DNA of 64,000 nt, taken from assembly GCA_039619475.1 (NCBI GenBank), contig CM077115.1:557397874-557461873 (forward strand), in the 5' to 3' direction. This DNA comes from Icerya purchasi (taxonomy: Eukaryota; Arthropoda; Insecta; Hemiptera; Monophlebidae). The notes below the pieces were generated by a model. The model was not told where the DNA came from. It saw only the letters and a list, made by a program, of their open reading frames with translations, and did not search any database. Made by a program: the position numbers and the translations under genes. Each line of letters starts with the position of its first letter. Position 1 is the first letter of the stretch. Of the stretch, positions 26,830 through 40,900 are shown in pieces.

Positions 26830-29800
26830 CCATCTTCAGCCTAGCTGGACACGCGGTAGTGATGACGTTACTGTCGAATCTTCCTTGACACACTGCAACT
26901 CAGTTCGGATATCTGTTACTTCTTCTTAATTCTGTTAAAATGGCATACGAGGCTGTAGCGCGTACGTGCTGCTTCACCACACTAGACGCTTACAAATAGG
27001 TTAACTATGTTCGAACGCAACGCCATTTCCCCGTACTAATCCGTGCTTATGTGTGTTCGCATCTAGAGATACTTTACATGTGCTCTTCACCGGGAGCTGG
27101 TCAGTGAGAGTACACCGAAAAAAAAAAAAAACTGTAAACGAGTCCGAGCTAATTTAGATAAATGCATTACAACTCCCCCGCCGTCGATTCTACCGCGGCC
27201 CATGTAAAAATTATTAGCGCTTGTGTTTCTCTGTGACCATTAGCTTTTACAATTATAACGCATACGTACGTGCATGTGTACTCTCATCTGTGTTGTTCGT
27301 TTTATATGCGCAACAACGCATTTGCGTGTAAATTTGCCGTGTAGCGCGGAACACATACGAGAAGAAAGTGGGTTAAGGCTTCTCTGGTGCAGCACAAGTA
27401 AATTACGAAATGGAATTTATAAAAAGCCACAATAATCGCACCCACTTCAATTTCAACCTAATTTGAGACGCTCTACGTTTACTTATTGTTCTAGGGCACA
27501 CATTACCTCTGCCGGAAGAGGAACGGCTTTGTAGTGTAATTGTTTTAAAACGTTTCTAACTGCATTTTATTAACGTTCATAAAGTTTAATGATCAATGTT
27601 CGCGAATGATGCAGTGCACTATTGTGCAGCTGCCGCTGTTTTGCTTATCCTCGCTGAAACTTTCAATGTAACCTATTAGGCTCTCTGAATTCTACTAATG
27701 TTATCTTTTCAGGTGTTCTTTCGGGGGTTTTCCTATACTTATTGTCTCCGAATTTTTATCAACTTCCGATCGTTTTGTAATTAATTCTGGAGTTTTTTTC
27801 TTTTTTTTCGGTTATTAGTTTCATCCCGTTTTCCCTAGCATAATAAACCGCGTACATTGAGTTATTATTTTTATTTGTATGCTTATGGGGGGATACACTT
27901 CCCTTTCCGAAAGTATTTTCGACGGTCTTTTAAATGTTCCCAGGCCAGTTTCACTTTTTCTTACAGCTTTCCATTTCAAGATTATTCTTCATTTTTATCA
28001 TCTATCCCCCGTGTATATAGAAAAATGTTTCCCCGCTACTTCTTATTTTACATTATTATGTCAGCCTGAGGTTGTCTGCGAATTTATTACACACACGTTA
28101 TTTTTGTTTTTATCGAAGTTGACATTTAAGCCTACTTTTAAGCACGTTCAACTATCGTATTTTGAAATGTTACTTTAAATCTTTCAATATCGCTGACGGG
28201 GATGATATGATACGGAAGGACATAAACTGGAATGATAAAGATGAATTACAAGTAGGAAATAAAGAACTATTCCAACTGGAATAACAACGGCATTGGTTCT
28301 TCTCCAAGCTTTCAGTTACCATTAGTTGGGTCCGTAATAGGTTGATTAGGAGTAAGAACCGGATATTACTGATCTGATAATGACGAATATTCGGTTACGG
28401 AAGAAAAGTGGGAATGTGATGAAGGGAAAAATAATTCATCACCCGTTCTGTATTTTTCATTGTTGCTCTATAGGAATGTCTACTGTGGCAACGGTATCAT
28501 CGGATAGCAAAAATTTCCAGAGTGACGCGCGCAAGAAAAGCACACATCTGCTGATCATGATTTTTCGTTCGATTTGCTATGACTTTAAACCAGAATAATC
28601 TTCCTCCGTTAGCGATAAGATATGACCGCTACAGCGCTGCCAGACGGTGACAAGGAGCAAAAGTGACTAGTATAAGTTCTAACAAAATTTTACCTAAAAG
28701 AATTTGAAATTAATTGTAAATCTGACACCAATTAAGTATTTTAAGTAGTGAATTTTATATAAAACAATTTGATACTATCTAAAAACTTTGTGTTTGTTCG
28801 TGAAGTATGGTTCAATGTCCTATTTCTGTAATCTCTATAATTTTTTAATAAATACTTTTTTTGACATATATGTAATATATGTATTTATTTTTTGCTAATA
28901 CATTATGTAAGTTGCACGTTTTCGTTAGTTTAGCAACTATTAAGCTGGCCGAAAGTCGGAAGCCAGATAAATTGTAATGTGTACATTACACGTTAAATCG
29001 GTATAATATGCGTATATAAATATAGTTTATAAACGTGACGAGAGAGAGATCCTGTTGTAGGGGGAAGGTGACTGGCGACTATCTCATAGAAAGATTTGCG
29101 CAAACTTAAGTGTACATCGAGAGAAAAATCTCAGAGCGTATAGGGATGATTTTGGAGAAGGTGGTCAGTCGATTTTTTGTTTACGATCATGGGCGAAACC
29201 TAGTTGTTATATTGTACATCTGTAGAAGAAATTACCGTTCGTCGAAAAGGGACACACGGTACAAGTTCACGAAGTGTTCGGTTAATTTATATTAAAGTGC
29301 AAGACCGCGGAATAGAATTACATTTCGGGATTCGCCGACAAAACAAATTTGCAATTGTTGCTTAAAATACTTTATCGTTCCGAAGGTAATTAGCCAAGTC
29401 GGATCACCCGCTGCGTATCAATTTGCAGACATCGGATCACCGCCGCGACGACAGCAAACATATGTATACTATTTGTTTTTTATCTTTTATCGTAGTTTAA
29501 TTATCGTGCGATTTATCGTGAGTTAAGAAACATCGATGTAGGGAATTGTAAAATAAACGGGTAGTCCTTTTATTAAAATAAAAATAATAAAACAATACAT
29601 ATTTTAACCCATTCGTGCATGGTATAACTATTAGCCCCGTAGTGGCGTGTCCCTAAGGGCGCTAGATAAAGTACCGATAACGTTACAAAATGTAAGAATA
29701 TAGAAAAAGTTCTTCTTTGGCTTGGTTCCGGTTTTACAGAACTGCTTTTACAACGAAGTTGGATAAGAAATAGTACTAATAATAGTAACAATAAGAGAAG

Positions 29801-30750
29801 GTCCTTTTTATGTTTTCTTCAGTTTTCAGAGACGTCCAAAAATGCAGCCGATCTGACGGAGAGAGAAATTCATTAAATATCACAGTAACTGCTGCCAGTT
29901 CAAACGTTCGGTAGAATAGGATTTGCAGGCATTAGCTGTAATTTGCATGGCTTAATTAGGCGGTCACCGAACACACATATTTCGGAAATCACCGTATATT
30001 TCTCATTTTGTTGTATATATGTAGAACTTTTAAACTTCTAGCACGATTCTTCAGAAACGTACCATCGACTGTATTTTGCGCCGATTATTATTTTCAAATT
30101 TCCATTTTTTTTTTTTTTTTTTCTGGTCTACACGTGGCTGCAGATTGTAAACTGGAACAAGGAAAGAAACGTGGAAGTTTGAAAGAGTCGCGATGAAGGA
30201 ATGAACAACGCGGAGCAGGAATTTCGAGATTTTTAAGAAATGTTGGGCAAAAGTGGTTTTTTGTTGCTGTCAATGGCAAAATGTATACACAATAAGGGGA
30301 AAGTAGAATAGAGTTGTGAGCCGAAATCGGAGCCGCGATTAAAGGGAAATTCATCAAAAGGTCCGAACGTGAGAGAAAGACATTGAGCAGGGTTTGGAAG
30401 GAAGAACGGTTTCGATGGAACTCTCCTTTTTTCTTTTTCTTACAAAGAACGCGGATATTAACTATCGGTCGAACGAAATTACCGGATTGTTGTTGTTGTT
30501 GTTGTTGTTGTTGTAGTTGTATGTCAAACGTTAATTAGGAAAAGGTCAGTTAAAATTTCAGATGTACAAAGTTATTATCGCGAAATTAGACTAGGGATCG
30601 ATCGGTCGTTCGACTATTATGGGGCGGTCCGGTGTTCGAGCCGGCATTTCGATAATCTAGTCTGGTAGGTGCTACACACGTTGGTCCTCCTGCCGTATGC
30701 GATGGGACGACGAATTGCGAAATATTGATTGATTTTCTCGCTGAAACAAT
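26830..30750. other. Intronic stretch without recognised features
   Basis: Mixed AT-rich and moderately GC-rich sequence. Contains a TTG microsatellite at 30489-30514 and the piggyBac-like terminus near 29604. No exon, RNA gene or coding transposon fragment was recognised. Confidence 0.5.
30489..30514. repeat. TTG trinucleotide microsatellite
   Basis: Eight to nine TTG units. Confidence 0.9.
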
Positions 30751-30857
30751 AATAAATGTCGTTTTTATCCGATGCTTGCCGTACGACCGACGATTGTATG
30801 TGTCAGTGAACTTGAAACTGACAGACCGCCTTAAATAACGGTGTTACGTCACGTGAT

Positions 30858-31415
30858 GTGACGTACATCGCGCTCAACGGAGCAGGCCATTGCAAACAAT
30901 TTATACGTACATACGCGCGCCGGCGAATGGCCATCGCGATGATCGCGCTGAAAAATCCGCACAAAGTGTCGCGCGCGCGCAAAGCGATCTTCTTCGGCGT
31001 AGTTTTAAAGCTGCTGCTGCTGCTACTGCTGCTGGTTAATATTTATACGCGCTCAGATGTAACCAAGAACGGTAGTGATCCGCAGAGATGCTTTTACCGG
31101 TTGCTAGTCGAGAGGAGCAGCTCTGCCGAAGTTGCTACCTCGGACGGACGAGCGCGATATTTTGGAGTGACACGCAGCTGCCAGAATGCGGCAAACAAAC
31201 ATTTCCTCCTGATCTCGTTGAATTTTAATGGTCTCCGGTGTCGACTGGCCTCCTCGGCGCTCGCTTCCGTATTTCGTCTGATTACTTACACGTTGATCAG
31301 TAGTCTCACATGTCGTGCGACTTTCTTTCCTCTCTGTTTTTCTTCTCTTCCCCTTCACGCTACCGTGATTATATTTCATGTACGATACACGATTAATATC
31401 GTCCGCGCAGCGTGA
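30858..31415 (+). CDS. Unrecognised 185-codon open frame (doubtful)
   Basis: Lies in the GC-rich block. A hydrophobic stretch VVLKLLLLLLLLVNIY (about 48-63) derives from a CTG repeat. The remainder has no recognised domain and no convincing signal peptide. The start used is GTG/ATG-ambiguous; internal ATG codons at about residues 24 and 28 are alternatives. Most likely non-coding. Confidence 0.12.
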   Translation: MTYIALNGAGHCKQFIRTYARRRMAIAMIALKNPHKVSRARKAIFFGVVLKLLLLLLLLVNIYTRSDVTKNGSDPQRCFYRLLVERSSSAEVATSDGRARYFGVTRSCQNAANKHFLLISLNFNGLRCRLASSALASVFRLITYTLISSLTCRATFFPLCFSSLPLHATVIIFHVRYTINIVRAA

Positions 31416-32496
31416 TTTATCCTTGTTTTCTAAGACGAATTCTGCGTTCGTCTTAAAGCTCGCTCAACGCAGAAATCGGACGGCTGCTTTAGGAGTTGTT
31501 CGGCTTTGGCCGGATGTGTGTATAGGCGCAGCCGACCCTCAGATATCTCCTGATGTCCACGATTTGCAAATTAAACACACACGGTGTCCGCCTCTTGCTG
31601 CTAAAATCGAGAGCGCCATCATCGGTGCTAATTAAAACGAAGGAAGAGGAGGGGAATTATTAAACCCCCGTCGCGCCCTTGTCTATCGACGATGCGAAAC
31701 GTCAACTTCCTCCAAATAGTCGACGACGCCTTTATGCGGGAAGGACGTTCGGACTGTTTTCGGGCGTTATCGATTATGGCAAAAGAAGAAAAGGATTTAT
31801 GATGAAGCGCCGGAGGTGAAAAAGAGCGCGCGAAACTGACCGCGGCTCGGACTTCTCTAGCAGAGATTTACTTGCTGGTTTCGAACCTGCGTCTTGCTGC
31901 CGGATGATGATGGCCGTTTGTTCCGTTATACTTTGACAGTTTATATTAAATTAACCGTTCGTATCGAATCACCCGAGCGTCCTTCCTGCGTTGCGCGCGG
32001 GCAACGTATTAATTATTTTATTTGATACGCTGCCGCCGTGCTACGCCGGCCAGCTGACGACGGAGGAGCATTGAACTTTTTTTTTCCCTTCTATCATTTT
32101 ACATTTATCATCGCGCCGGCTAAGACGGATGCAGACACAATATCATCTCGCACCTACAGCAAAACTTCTCGCCGGCGACTGCGTCGAAATAGTGAAAAAT
32201 GAAATTCATCAATTTTAACCGGAATTGCGCATCCGCCGTTTACCGTCGACGCAGACAGAGACAGAGACAGAGACATTTGGAGACTTCGGCTTGGACCTCC
32301 CTCACTATCAACGGCTGTCGTTCGCTGCGAAATTGTCCTACGTCCCCGTTCAAATGCGGGAGATCTTATTTTTGGGCGTTCGCGCAATGTGCCCCCCCGG
32401 GCGTTTTTCGGACGAGCGCAAAGGAAACGCGCGAATCAGCGAAGCTGGAGAGCGTTGTGTGTCGCTGCAGCACGGTCCTCTGTCGCTCTCAGCTCG

Positions 32497-32519
32497 ATTG
32501 TGTGTGTGTGTGTGTGTGT
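32497..32519. repeat. TG dinucleotide microsatellite
   Basis: About eleven TG units within the GC-rich block. Confidence 0.85.
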
Positions 32520-35500
32520 ATTTTCGGCGTTTTAACCGGAATCGATTGGAATTCAGCGGACGTATACGCTAAACGCGATCGAGTAACCGCTGCTTCGAGA
32601 CGCAGTCGCTATTTTCGTGGGAAAATCAAATCGATAATTCGGCGGCGACCCGCTCTCGTCATCGATGATCGACCGGGCGGGCAGGCAGAGACGGCAAGAA
32701 ATTACGTCGATGAAGATAATTGTAAAATATCATCGCTGTGCGCGTACTGTTTTTCATTGTCTGCCGCTGTGTGCGTGGCTGCCTAATGAACAGGCACGCA
32801 GCCGAATAATAAGCGCACACCTTTACCTGCCGAATTCTTCGCAGAGGTCTTGAACTGTTGCCAGATCTGCCCCGTTTATTAATTTAGAGTTCCAAGTGGG
32901 TTCTGGCGGCCGCGATAACTGTGCCTATCATCGAGTGCGCGTGTTTCTGCGAATTGACGTTTGCTTCGACGAGGAAGGCAACGCTGATTTTCGGTTATAG
33001 TGCACCAATTTGTGTCCCTCCCTACACATATACACACACACAGGCCGCTTATTTTCCGTATGCTGTGTAGTTTTCGTGATTCTCGTTATATCGATGTTAC
33101 AAACCAATTAAAGTTTTTTGCTTTTTCGTATTCGCCTTATTTCGCCATATTCGCCGTTGCTCCGACGACTCTCGATTGCGGCCTCCTCCAGATTATATCT
33201 GATAATTCGAAATGTGTTCTTTTTCTTTTTCTTTTTTTCTTTTAAATGTGAGAGAAATAAATATGCCTCGGCTGAAGGAATTTCAATTAAGCCAGCGTCT
33301 TATTGTTTTCTTCTTCTGGTCGATCGGAAATCGATATTTTAAAATAGTCATTTTCCACTTAAACTAGCACGTACCGTAGTGGAAACGAACGATGCCTCTA
33401 GAGATAACGTGTGCACGAAAAACACAAAGCCGGGTGGGAGTGGGGGGGGGGCTGTGTGCAATTTTGGCTGCTAATTATTATACGTACATATAATAACTCT
33501 ATTCGCTCTGTATGCTGCGAGTAGAAACTGTTTCCGGGCGCCTCTTCGATCGTGTTACATTCACCGTTAACATTTGACCAACTCTTAACTATATTCTATA
33601 TATCACAAAACTCTACGAGAATGTTTGAAACTTTTTTTTTTTTTTTTTTACTTGATTGTGATATGCCCCCTATAGTGTATGTATATAATCGGAGGAGTTG
33701 CAGATAAAGTTTTTTTTTTTTTTTTTTTTTGATTTCGTGCTATATATGTATGTTTAGTGAATAACCTATACTGTTTTGGGCGAAAACCTTCTGCCATATT
33801 GTCCCCACTCAGCGCACCCACAGATATTAAAAGTATCCTCAGGTGTGTTATAATGCTACAAAGGCAATCGAACTAACAAAAAACGCAACTTTATCATACA
33901 CACACACAACACACACGTGCTCAACGTTGTGTTTTAAGTTTATGCTATTAAAATGGCGCAAAAGTTACCACCTGATTCCTTTTTTTTTTTTTTTAAATTG
34001 ATTCTTTATTAGCCCAAGAATTTATTCTAGTCTCGCCTAATATTGGTAAAAAGCATTTAATTTGGGGAATTCCAAGCTTCGTCCAATGGTTTACAAAACA
34101 AATGCCTTCAATTAGTTGAATTAATCTACAATTTTTAGTTGGATGTAGCAGAAAATAAATAATACCGCTGTTCCGTTAGCCAAGCAAGAAGTCCCATTCT
34201 ATTATCCTTTTTTTTTTCTTTTTTTTTGCTGACCTGTTCGCAAAAATAATGAAAAAGTACAGACAACTATCGATAAATATTAAAAATAACTCGAGCTTGT
34301 CTAAACACTTTTCATAGAAGCACGGTATGTGCGCCTCCGATGCTGAGATACGCGAGTTGTTCTAAATTTCCTAATCAAACTAATTAATCATATTTCAATC
34401 ATTTGGATTTATTTTTTTACTGCCCAGTCTCTTTCCGGTCTGCAGTAATTTGCTTCGGTTTCTCAAATTTTATTCATCTCGTTTAAATTTTTATTACACT
34501 GTAATGATCTAGATATTGCGTAATTATTTACTTAATATTATCGGAGCTAGAGGGCATTTTTCTTCCTTATTTGTTTCTCATTTCTTTTTTTCGTTTTTTT
34601 TTTTAATTTTTCTTTTAGTTTTCGATTTTCTTGGGATTTTAGAAAACCGGAAATTTTAACGTGTGCGATTACATACGAGGGGCAGAAAGAAAAGAAACCG
34701 GAGAGAATGAATCGTTGCTGATCGAAAATGCGATGCGTAAATGAATAAAAGTCACCACTGGGGTCGTCTTGGCATGTAAGACGCGCGATCGATCGCAGGT
34801 TTATCCGAATGTAGAAAGGAGCTTGCTTAATTACAACTTATTTTCCGTCATTTTCGTTATACTGTTCATCCTTTTTAAAGTATTCAAAGGAGCGCGTGCC
34901 TTTTTTAATTTTCTTTCACGTTCATTACTGCGAACGGAATTAGCGCACTTTTTCCTCGTATTCCGGTTTAAATTGTGTTCACAGTACAGATTAGGCCGTC
35001 GTCTCTATGTATTACTTTATCTTGCCACCTAACTCTTATGTTTTATGGTCGTCATAGCGGTGCATTTAAAGTAGGCTTCGGTCTGCCAATCGGAGGAATA
35101 CGAGAAACATAGTCTTTGAAACCTGCAGACTCCTATTTCGATATACGCAAAAACTCCCGATTAGTTTCTAGCGTGCTTCGTGCAGAGGTCGAAATAAGAA
35201 ATGAGAAAGTCGTCGGGAATTTTTCCGAATTTTAATGTAGGTGGCCACGAATTAACGCTGACTCAGCATTATCGGATGCGGCTTGTAATTCTGCCACGCG
35301 ATTCCAGACGCAGCGAAGGCGGCAGAACCGCAAGCCGATCTACGCCGCCCGCTCGTTACATTCTGGTTTAGCGTCTGTACGTGCGTATGTTCCTATATTG
35401 CCCGTATTACAGATGTTAGAGTGAGAGGCGTTGGTAAGAGCGGCGAATTAATTACCAGTTGGAAACAAAAAACCGAGTCGTAGAAAGATCGGATTAGAGA

Positions 35501-35892
35501 CTGCGGCGGTTTTTCGTGTACCTATCGACCTGGAGCAGGTCGGATAACTGTATGGTGGTACTGCGAAGAATCCGATTTTTCGCGACTCTCATAATGAAAT
35601 GAACGAGCGATAATCACTCGACCGAACAACACAGAGCAATCCTCCACGTGACTACAGTGACTAGGAACTTTTGCTTTCTTTCATCATCATAGTCCACCAC
35701 GATCGGCTTACAGAATAACCGTTGTCTTTAATTCTCTAATCTGCAGCCTCAAGCCGATCCGCTATTAATGCCAATTTCGGACTTCCGCCGACGACCCGTT
35801 CCTTCTGCACCTCATCGCTGCACTACTACTACTACCGGTTCACTTTTCTAATATCTCGGATCGTATTTTTCTGAGAAATTTATTTATTTTAT

Positions 35893-36330
35893 CCATCATC
35901 ATCATCATTTAAATGCTGTACACGGTTTTCGTAACGATCACAGGGGATGTTGATCATTTATCCCGATTTCTGGCAACTTGAACTAGTCCCTGTGTAAATG
36001 TTAATCCGGTCCACTTCCGAATGTTTCCTGGGTCCAAGATAGTCTTCTGCGTCCAACTCCTCTTTTTCCTTCAATTTTCCCTCGAAGAAGAAGCCATATG
36101 ATTTCATATCTTTCTCCTCTGATTATCCAAAGTATCTCATTTTTCTTTCTTCGACTATTCGGCGGATCATTCTTTCCTCTTGAATAGTTTTTAATACATT
36201 TTCGTTTCTTATGTGCGCTGTCCAAGGAATCTTAAGCGTACGGCGATAAAGCCACATTTCGCATGCCTCGAGGTAGTTGAGTGCTGTGCCGAAATATGAT
36301 GTTGCTGCTTCGAGCCCATAAAACATAATA
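35893..36330 (-). mobile_element. LINE 3' fragment, same family type as the 13.6-kb piece
   Basis: Minus-strand pieces read MFYGLEAATSYFG, ACEMWLYRRTLKIPWTAHIR, NENVLKTIQEERMI and VEERKMRYFG. After a frame change they read IIRGERYEIIWLLLRGKIEG, KRGVGRRRLSWTQ and, after another, GLVQVARNRDK. This is the C-terminal end of an endonuclease-reverse transcriptase LINE (FEMWxYRRxLxIxWTxHxxNExVL ... GKRGxGRRRxSW). The 3' end lies near the CATCAT repeat at 35893-35907. It is frameshifted and 5'-truncated. Confidence 0.8.
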
Positions 36331-36461
36331 GGTCAAATGCAGCCTAAAAATATCGCTATTATTATTATTTCGAAAGTACACTTGTAGTTTGAAAAGTTGC
36401 AGTTAATCGGTTGCTTCTTACTGAAATTTTCAGCACTTTTGGCACTCGTTTTGTAACATAT

Positions 36462-36464
<3 letters not shown>

Positions 36465-36504
<40 letters not shown>
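36465..36504. repeat. AT dinucleotide microsatellite
   Basis: Roughly 20 TA units, intronic. Confidence 0.95.
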
Positions 36505-36505
<1 letters not shown>

Positions 36506-39500
36506 TTCACTGCAAAAATAGCGGTTAGTGAACTAGATCCGGCCACAGTAAGACTCGCCCCAGTAATAATGTCACTAACCTGGGGGGGGGGCTGCTTAGA
36601 AGGCTGGTGTTAAGAATTATCCGGATGGCATACATATTTAACCGGGGGAACTTTTGCCCATAGCGGGCTAGTAGTACGAAGCGTTGCTGTTTGCCGAGGG
36701 CTGCGGCTGTCAAGAGCCAGACGACAGACGATCGGGCCGAATAAAAGCTATTCGCTACGATAGTCTGCAACCTTTTCTGGTTGAAAATTGCTGTTATTCA
36801 AGCATAGAACTGTTATGTTAACGTCTCCTGTAGAGTCTTGCTCTCTATCTGGACAGTTAAGACCGGACGAGAAACCTTGGCCTTCGTCGACGACGGTGCA
36901 AGTACTATGCGTCGCCGGGGAGTTTAAAAGAATTGCTTAAAAAAGAGTTGAAAAGGCTGTAGCGAAACAAACATAAAAATTGTAACACAATCGTTTCGAT
37001 GGCGGTGACAATGGTGCTTATTATGAATGTGATCTCAATGGTAACCGCTGTCTGTTGTTGTTCGCGAAGGGCAAATTTACAAAATTACGCGCAACTTTAT
37101 TATCGGTAGATGCGGGCAGCGCGGGAAATGCAGGTTAGAGTAGGGCGCGCTTTTCATCAGTTGCGCCAGCGATGGTCGGTGTTTGATTGATTTAGTGCGC
37201 CTTATTGATGCGCGTATATGTATTCAGTTCGGACGCGGTACTTTTACGATATCGCGATTTAAGCGGCTACCGCTTTACCATTTCCGTCTGAAGTACTCTC
37301 CAGAGATCGGCCGGCAGCCACTCCAGACAGCCGGTTGCTCCTAGCGATGTGTTGTGTCTGTTGCTTTGAAAAATCCGTCTTCTTCTGCATACATTTCGTT
37401 CGACGTCGTGCTGTTTGCGGCCATATTCGACTTTTTTCGAACGAGATATTTTTAAACGGACCGGTTGACGCTGTGCGATAATTTAATGGAAAATTCTCGT
37501 CGCACTGCCGCCCTTTGTCGTGCGCTTCGCAGTCGGATCGAGTTTGTATTGTTTCAGCCGCCGAGCGACTCTTGGCGGCCTTAATCATCTCGCCATCAAG
37601 ACCACAAGCCGGTCGTCGTTCATGAGCGGCTGCTTCGGCGGCCGATCCGGCCAGTCAGCGAAATTGTCGGACCTCAAATTTTCGATCGTGACTTTCCCAT
37701 ATAGATGGATGTCACGACTTTGTCTAGTGCCGATGTCAAGTATTCGCCGGTACCAGCGCACAACCGGTTGCATTAGTACGCGCGCGTATCTCTCCGTTTC
37801 GATGCGCGCCGACTTGTTCGCACGTTTTGCTTCAAAAGCGCACCATCGGACCGCGTATCATTTCTGCACTCGGTCCGTCTTATCAAATATGCTTTATCAA
37901 AAGAATGACCGCGCGACCGCTTTTGCCGCTGTCCGATCCTCCGCCCAGATTTCTTCGCTACGTTGACAGACAATTTTATTGCCGACTATTAGGACGCCGA
38001 CGCCGCTAGACTAGACCAGACCTCTCTGCGCGCTATCATATCGAACTGGACATCGGATAAGATAATTTCGCATTTGCTGGTACTATTTGCCGCGTGCGTC
38101 TATAATGAATCTTTCTCTCTCCGCCTCTGTTCTTGAAATTCCCGATTTTCCTGCCACGTCTATTCCGCGTCAGTCCGCACACTTGCCTACACGTACACAT
38201 TATGTAATAGTATATACAATGTAGTGTGTTCCGCCTTTGTACGCACTTGCTCATGATCAGACACGCAGGCACATTTTTTTAAGACACCGAATAATTTCTG
38301 GAGGAGAGATTGGAAAGCTTCGTTACAAGAATTGATCTGCTAATAAAACGCCAAGAGAAAATGTAAACGACATATATGTTGCCTAGATGATTTACATACA
38401 TATTCTTTCAGATTTTATCGATATGCGTTTTCAAAAAATTTCCATCGAAAGATTCTCACCGAATAATGTAACTAAAATATATTTTTTATAGAGTGATTTT
38501 TACAATTATGATAATACGACAATTCCGTGAATTAGTTCTAATTAATAACAAGGAGAAATATATACATATTTATTGAGTACATAAAAATAATCGGTATGTT
38601 TCGTAGCAACAGGAGACTGTGTGTGTGTGTGTATTCATGGTTTTCACAATTCAGTTTAAAATGAAGTATAGAATGAAAGTCGCTGAATAGTCGATAATTA
38701 AGTAGCGAAAATCGATATTTAAAATAAAACGATAGTCCAACGAGTTCTTCCGAAGAAAAAAAAAGAATTTTTATTTTTTTGCGTTTGTTTAAAAAAAAAA
38801 AAATACATTATCAGCGAAAAGGTTGTATTTTTGTAAAATTTTCATTTCGGTAAATTTTGATGTTTTTCTTAAAATTTTCGTTTTTTGAAACAACTGACAA
38901 GTCAGTCGAAATTTTATTCTATTTTTAAAACCCTTTGCAACATGTTAGAAACAATTCCAAAATTCTAATAACCATACATTTAAGGGTCTGCTTATAAAAA
39001 AAAAATTAAAATTAATACGATTTTCGTTTTTAAAAGAATACGTGAGATTTTGTAAAAAGAAAGTAAAAAAATCGATTGTTTAAATAAAATACGGAATTAA
39101 AATGGATCCATACGTTTTAATCGACTTACGGTAACGATTAGCGACTGAATAATAATTACTACCGTTCAACTGCGCTTAACGAGAATGAAACTAGGGTATA
39201 TATTGGGAGACCTCGCTTTGACCTTTTATTCTTTTCTATCCTAAATTTTTACCCTTTTCCCGTCCTCTTGAGTTATTATATCTTTTTTTTTCCCCCCTTC
39301 AGGAATGATAGCACACATAAACACTTTAGTTTATACTGAGATAAAAATATTAAAACGAGCCTATTCGATGTTCGAATTTCATCCAAGGGTCAAGACGTTT
39401 TATTATTTTATGTTCGCGTTGGCTGGATTAGTGTTTTACCGTTAACATTTTGGTTTACAGACTTGCAAACGTGATTTATGGTTCACGTTTAATGTTTCAA

Positions 39501-40863
39501 TAAGTAATAAAATCGATTAGAAGTCGTTCGAACAATTTAACCAGACTATAAAAATGATTCGATACTCTGTACCAATTTACATCGTACAGGTTAGGGGTTA
39601 ATAATTCGTTTTCCATTAATTATCCTTTTACGATTGTAGCACTTAAAATTATACATATATATGCTGAATTGAAGGCTAGAGATGTGGCTGAAGGAGAATT
39701 TTTTTAATCGGCCAACTGAATGATAGATAATCGGTCACTGGAGTAGAAGTTTTATGCGTAAAAGCGTCTGAGGAGGCGTTGAAGAATGCGTGAAAGTAAC
39801 CGAGACTATAAAAACTATCGCAGCGACTGAAAAAGAAGCGATTTGATTCGGCGTATGGTTGCGAAATGCAACAAAGCCACTTAAAATTTTTCCCTTTACT
39901 AATTTATTACTAGTTTTTTTTTTGTTTACATGCCCCCACCGTTTGTTTTAAAACGAAATTCGCGATCGAAAATAACAAATGATGCTTATTCTTGAATAAT
40001 TGGGGGATCATAACTAAAAAATGAACATTTTCGGTAATGAGGTGTTGTGATAACCGCTTCAAAAGATACCACTACATCTAGAGGTTTTAAAAGCCATATT
40101 TCATCGGAGCTGATGTGAACATGTTGGTTTTGAAAATACTTTAGACAACATAAAAGTTTGGCGCAACATATTTTCGGGGTATTTATTTATTCTTCAAAAC
40201 TAGACGAAATTATTTTTCGCTTTTAAGAGATATCACAGGACCCAAATATTTTCTTTGAAATTTTTTTTGTATAATTTTCGTTATAAAATTAAACAGTATA
40301 TGAAGTAAAACGCAGTTTCTTTCGAAAAAATTACGGGTTGCACCGGACGCTAAAGCAACTATATACGAATGCCCATAGTTCTTAGGTAGTTTATTTCAAA
40401 AATTAGAGAATATCCACGATTAATTAACCAGAAAAATGAACAAGTAGAAGTGATTTAACTATTTAAAAACTGAGGCGCTTCAAATATATAAATTTTTTAC
40501 GCACTTGAAATGATAGCTTCTTCTTCTGCAGTGGGACCTGCATATTATTATAATGGTTTCCTTAAGGAAAGGTGTTTTGCAGTTTTTTTGGGTAACGGTT
40601 GTAAATCTTTTCGAAGTGGGTCTGAGGACTAATAGAGACAGTGTGCTCTCTTCGGGAGTCCATGACTGAGAAGGCGTATTTCTTCTCTTTAATTACCGCC
40701 TGTAAATCAAAACTGCTAGTACGTCTTATGAAAAGAATAAATTACCATAATTTATTTGTTTTTCTTTTTATTTTAACACTAACCTAATTTCCATTCGGCC
40801 ATTCGGTCTCTTAGAGAGATGTGTTGCCCGATTCTATAGTTTGGACACTTCGGTGTATATTCA

Positions 40864-40900
40864 ATATATATATACCATATGCATATATTACATATATATA

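Larger units (their letters stand above)
30750..38150. other. GC- and CpG-richer block inside the large intron
   Basis: By eye, 30.75-33.0, 34.7-35.9 and 37.0-38.1 kb are clearly richer in GC and CG than the flanks (for example GCGCGCGC near 30970 and dense CG at 37260-37990). Open frames here are longer (30858-31415 and 32199-32786 on +, 37259-37588 on -), largely because stop codons are rarer. None shows a recognised domain. The block could be an enhancer, an internal promoter or a nested non-coding gene; the sequence does not decide. Confidence 0.4.

Noticed and set aside
31860..31915. GGTTTCGAACCTGCG as a possible tRNA T-arm on the minus strand
   Set aside because: No A box at the right distance and no cloverleaf could be formed.
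32199..32786. 195-codon open frame in the GC-rich block
   Set aside because: Contains a CV run from the TG repeat and an RQ run from a CAGAGA repeat; no domain, and an overlapping frame is equally open.
37259..38010. Several overlapping open frames on both strands in a CpG-rich patch
   Set aside because: Six-frame openness reflects few stop codons in GC-rich DNA; no conserved motif in any frame.
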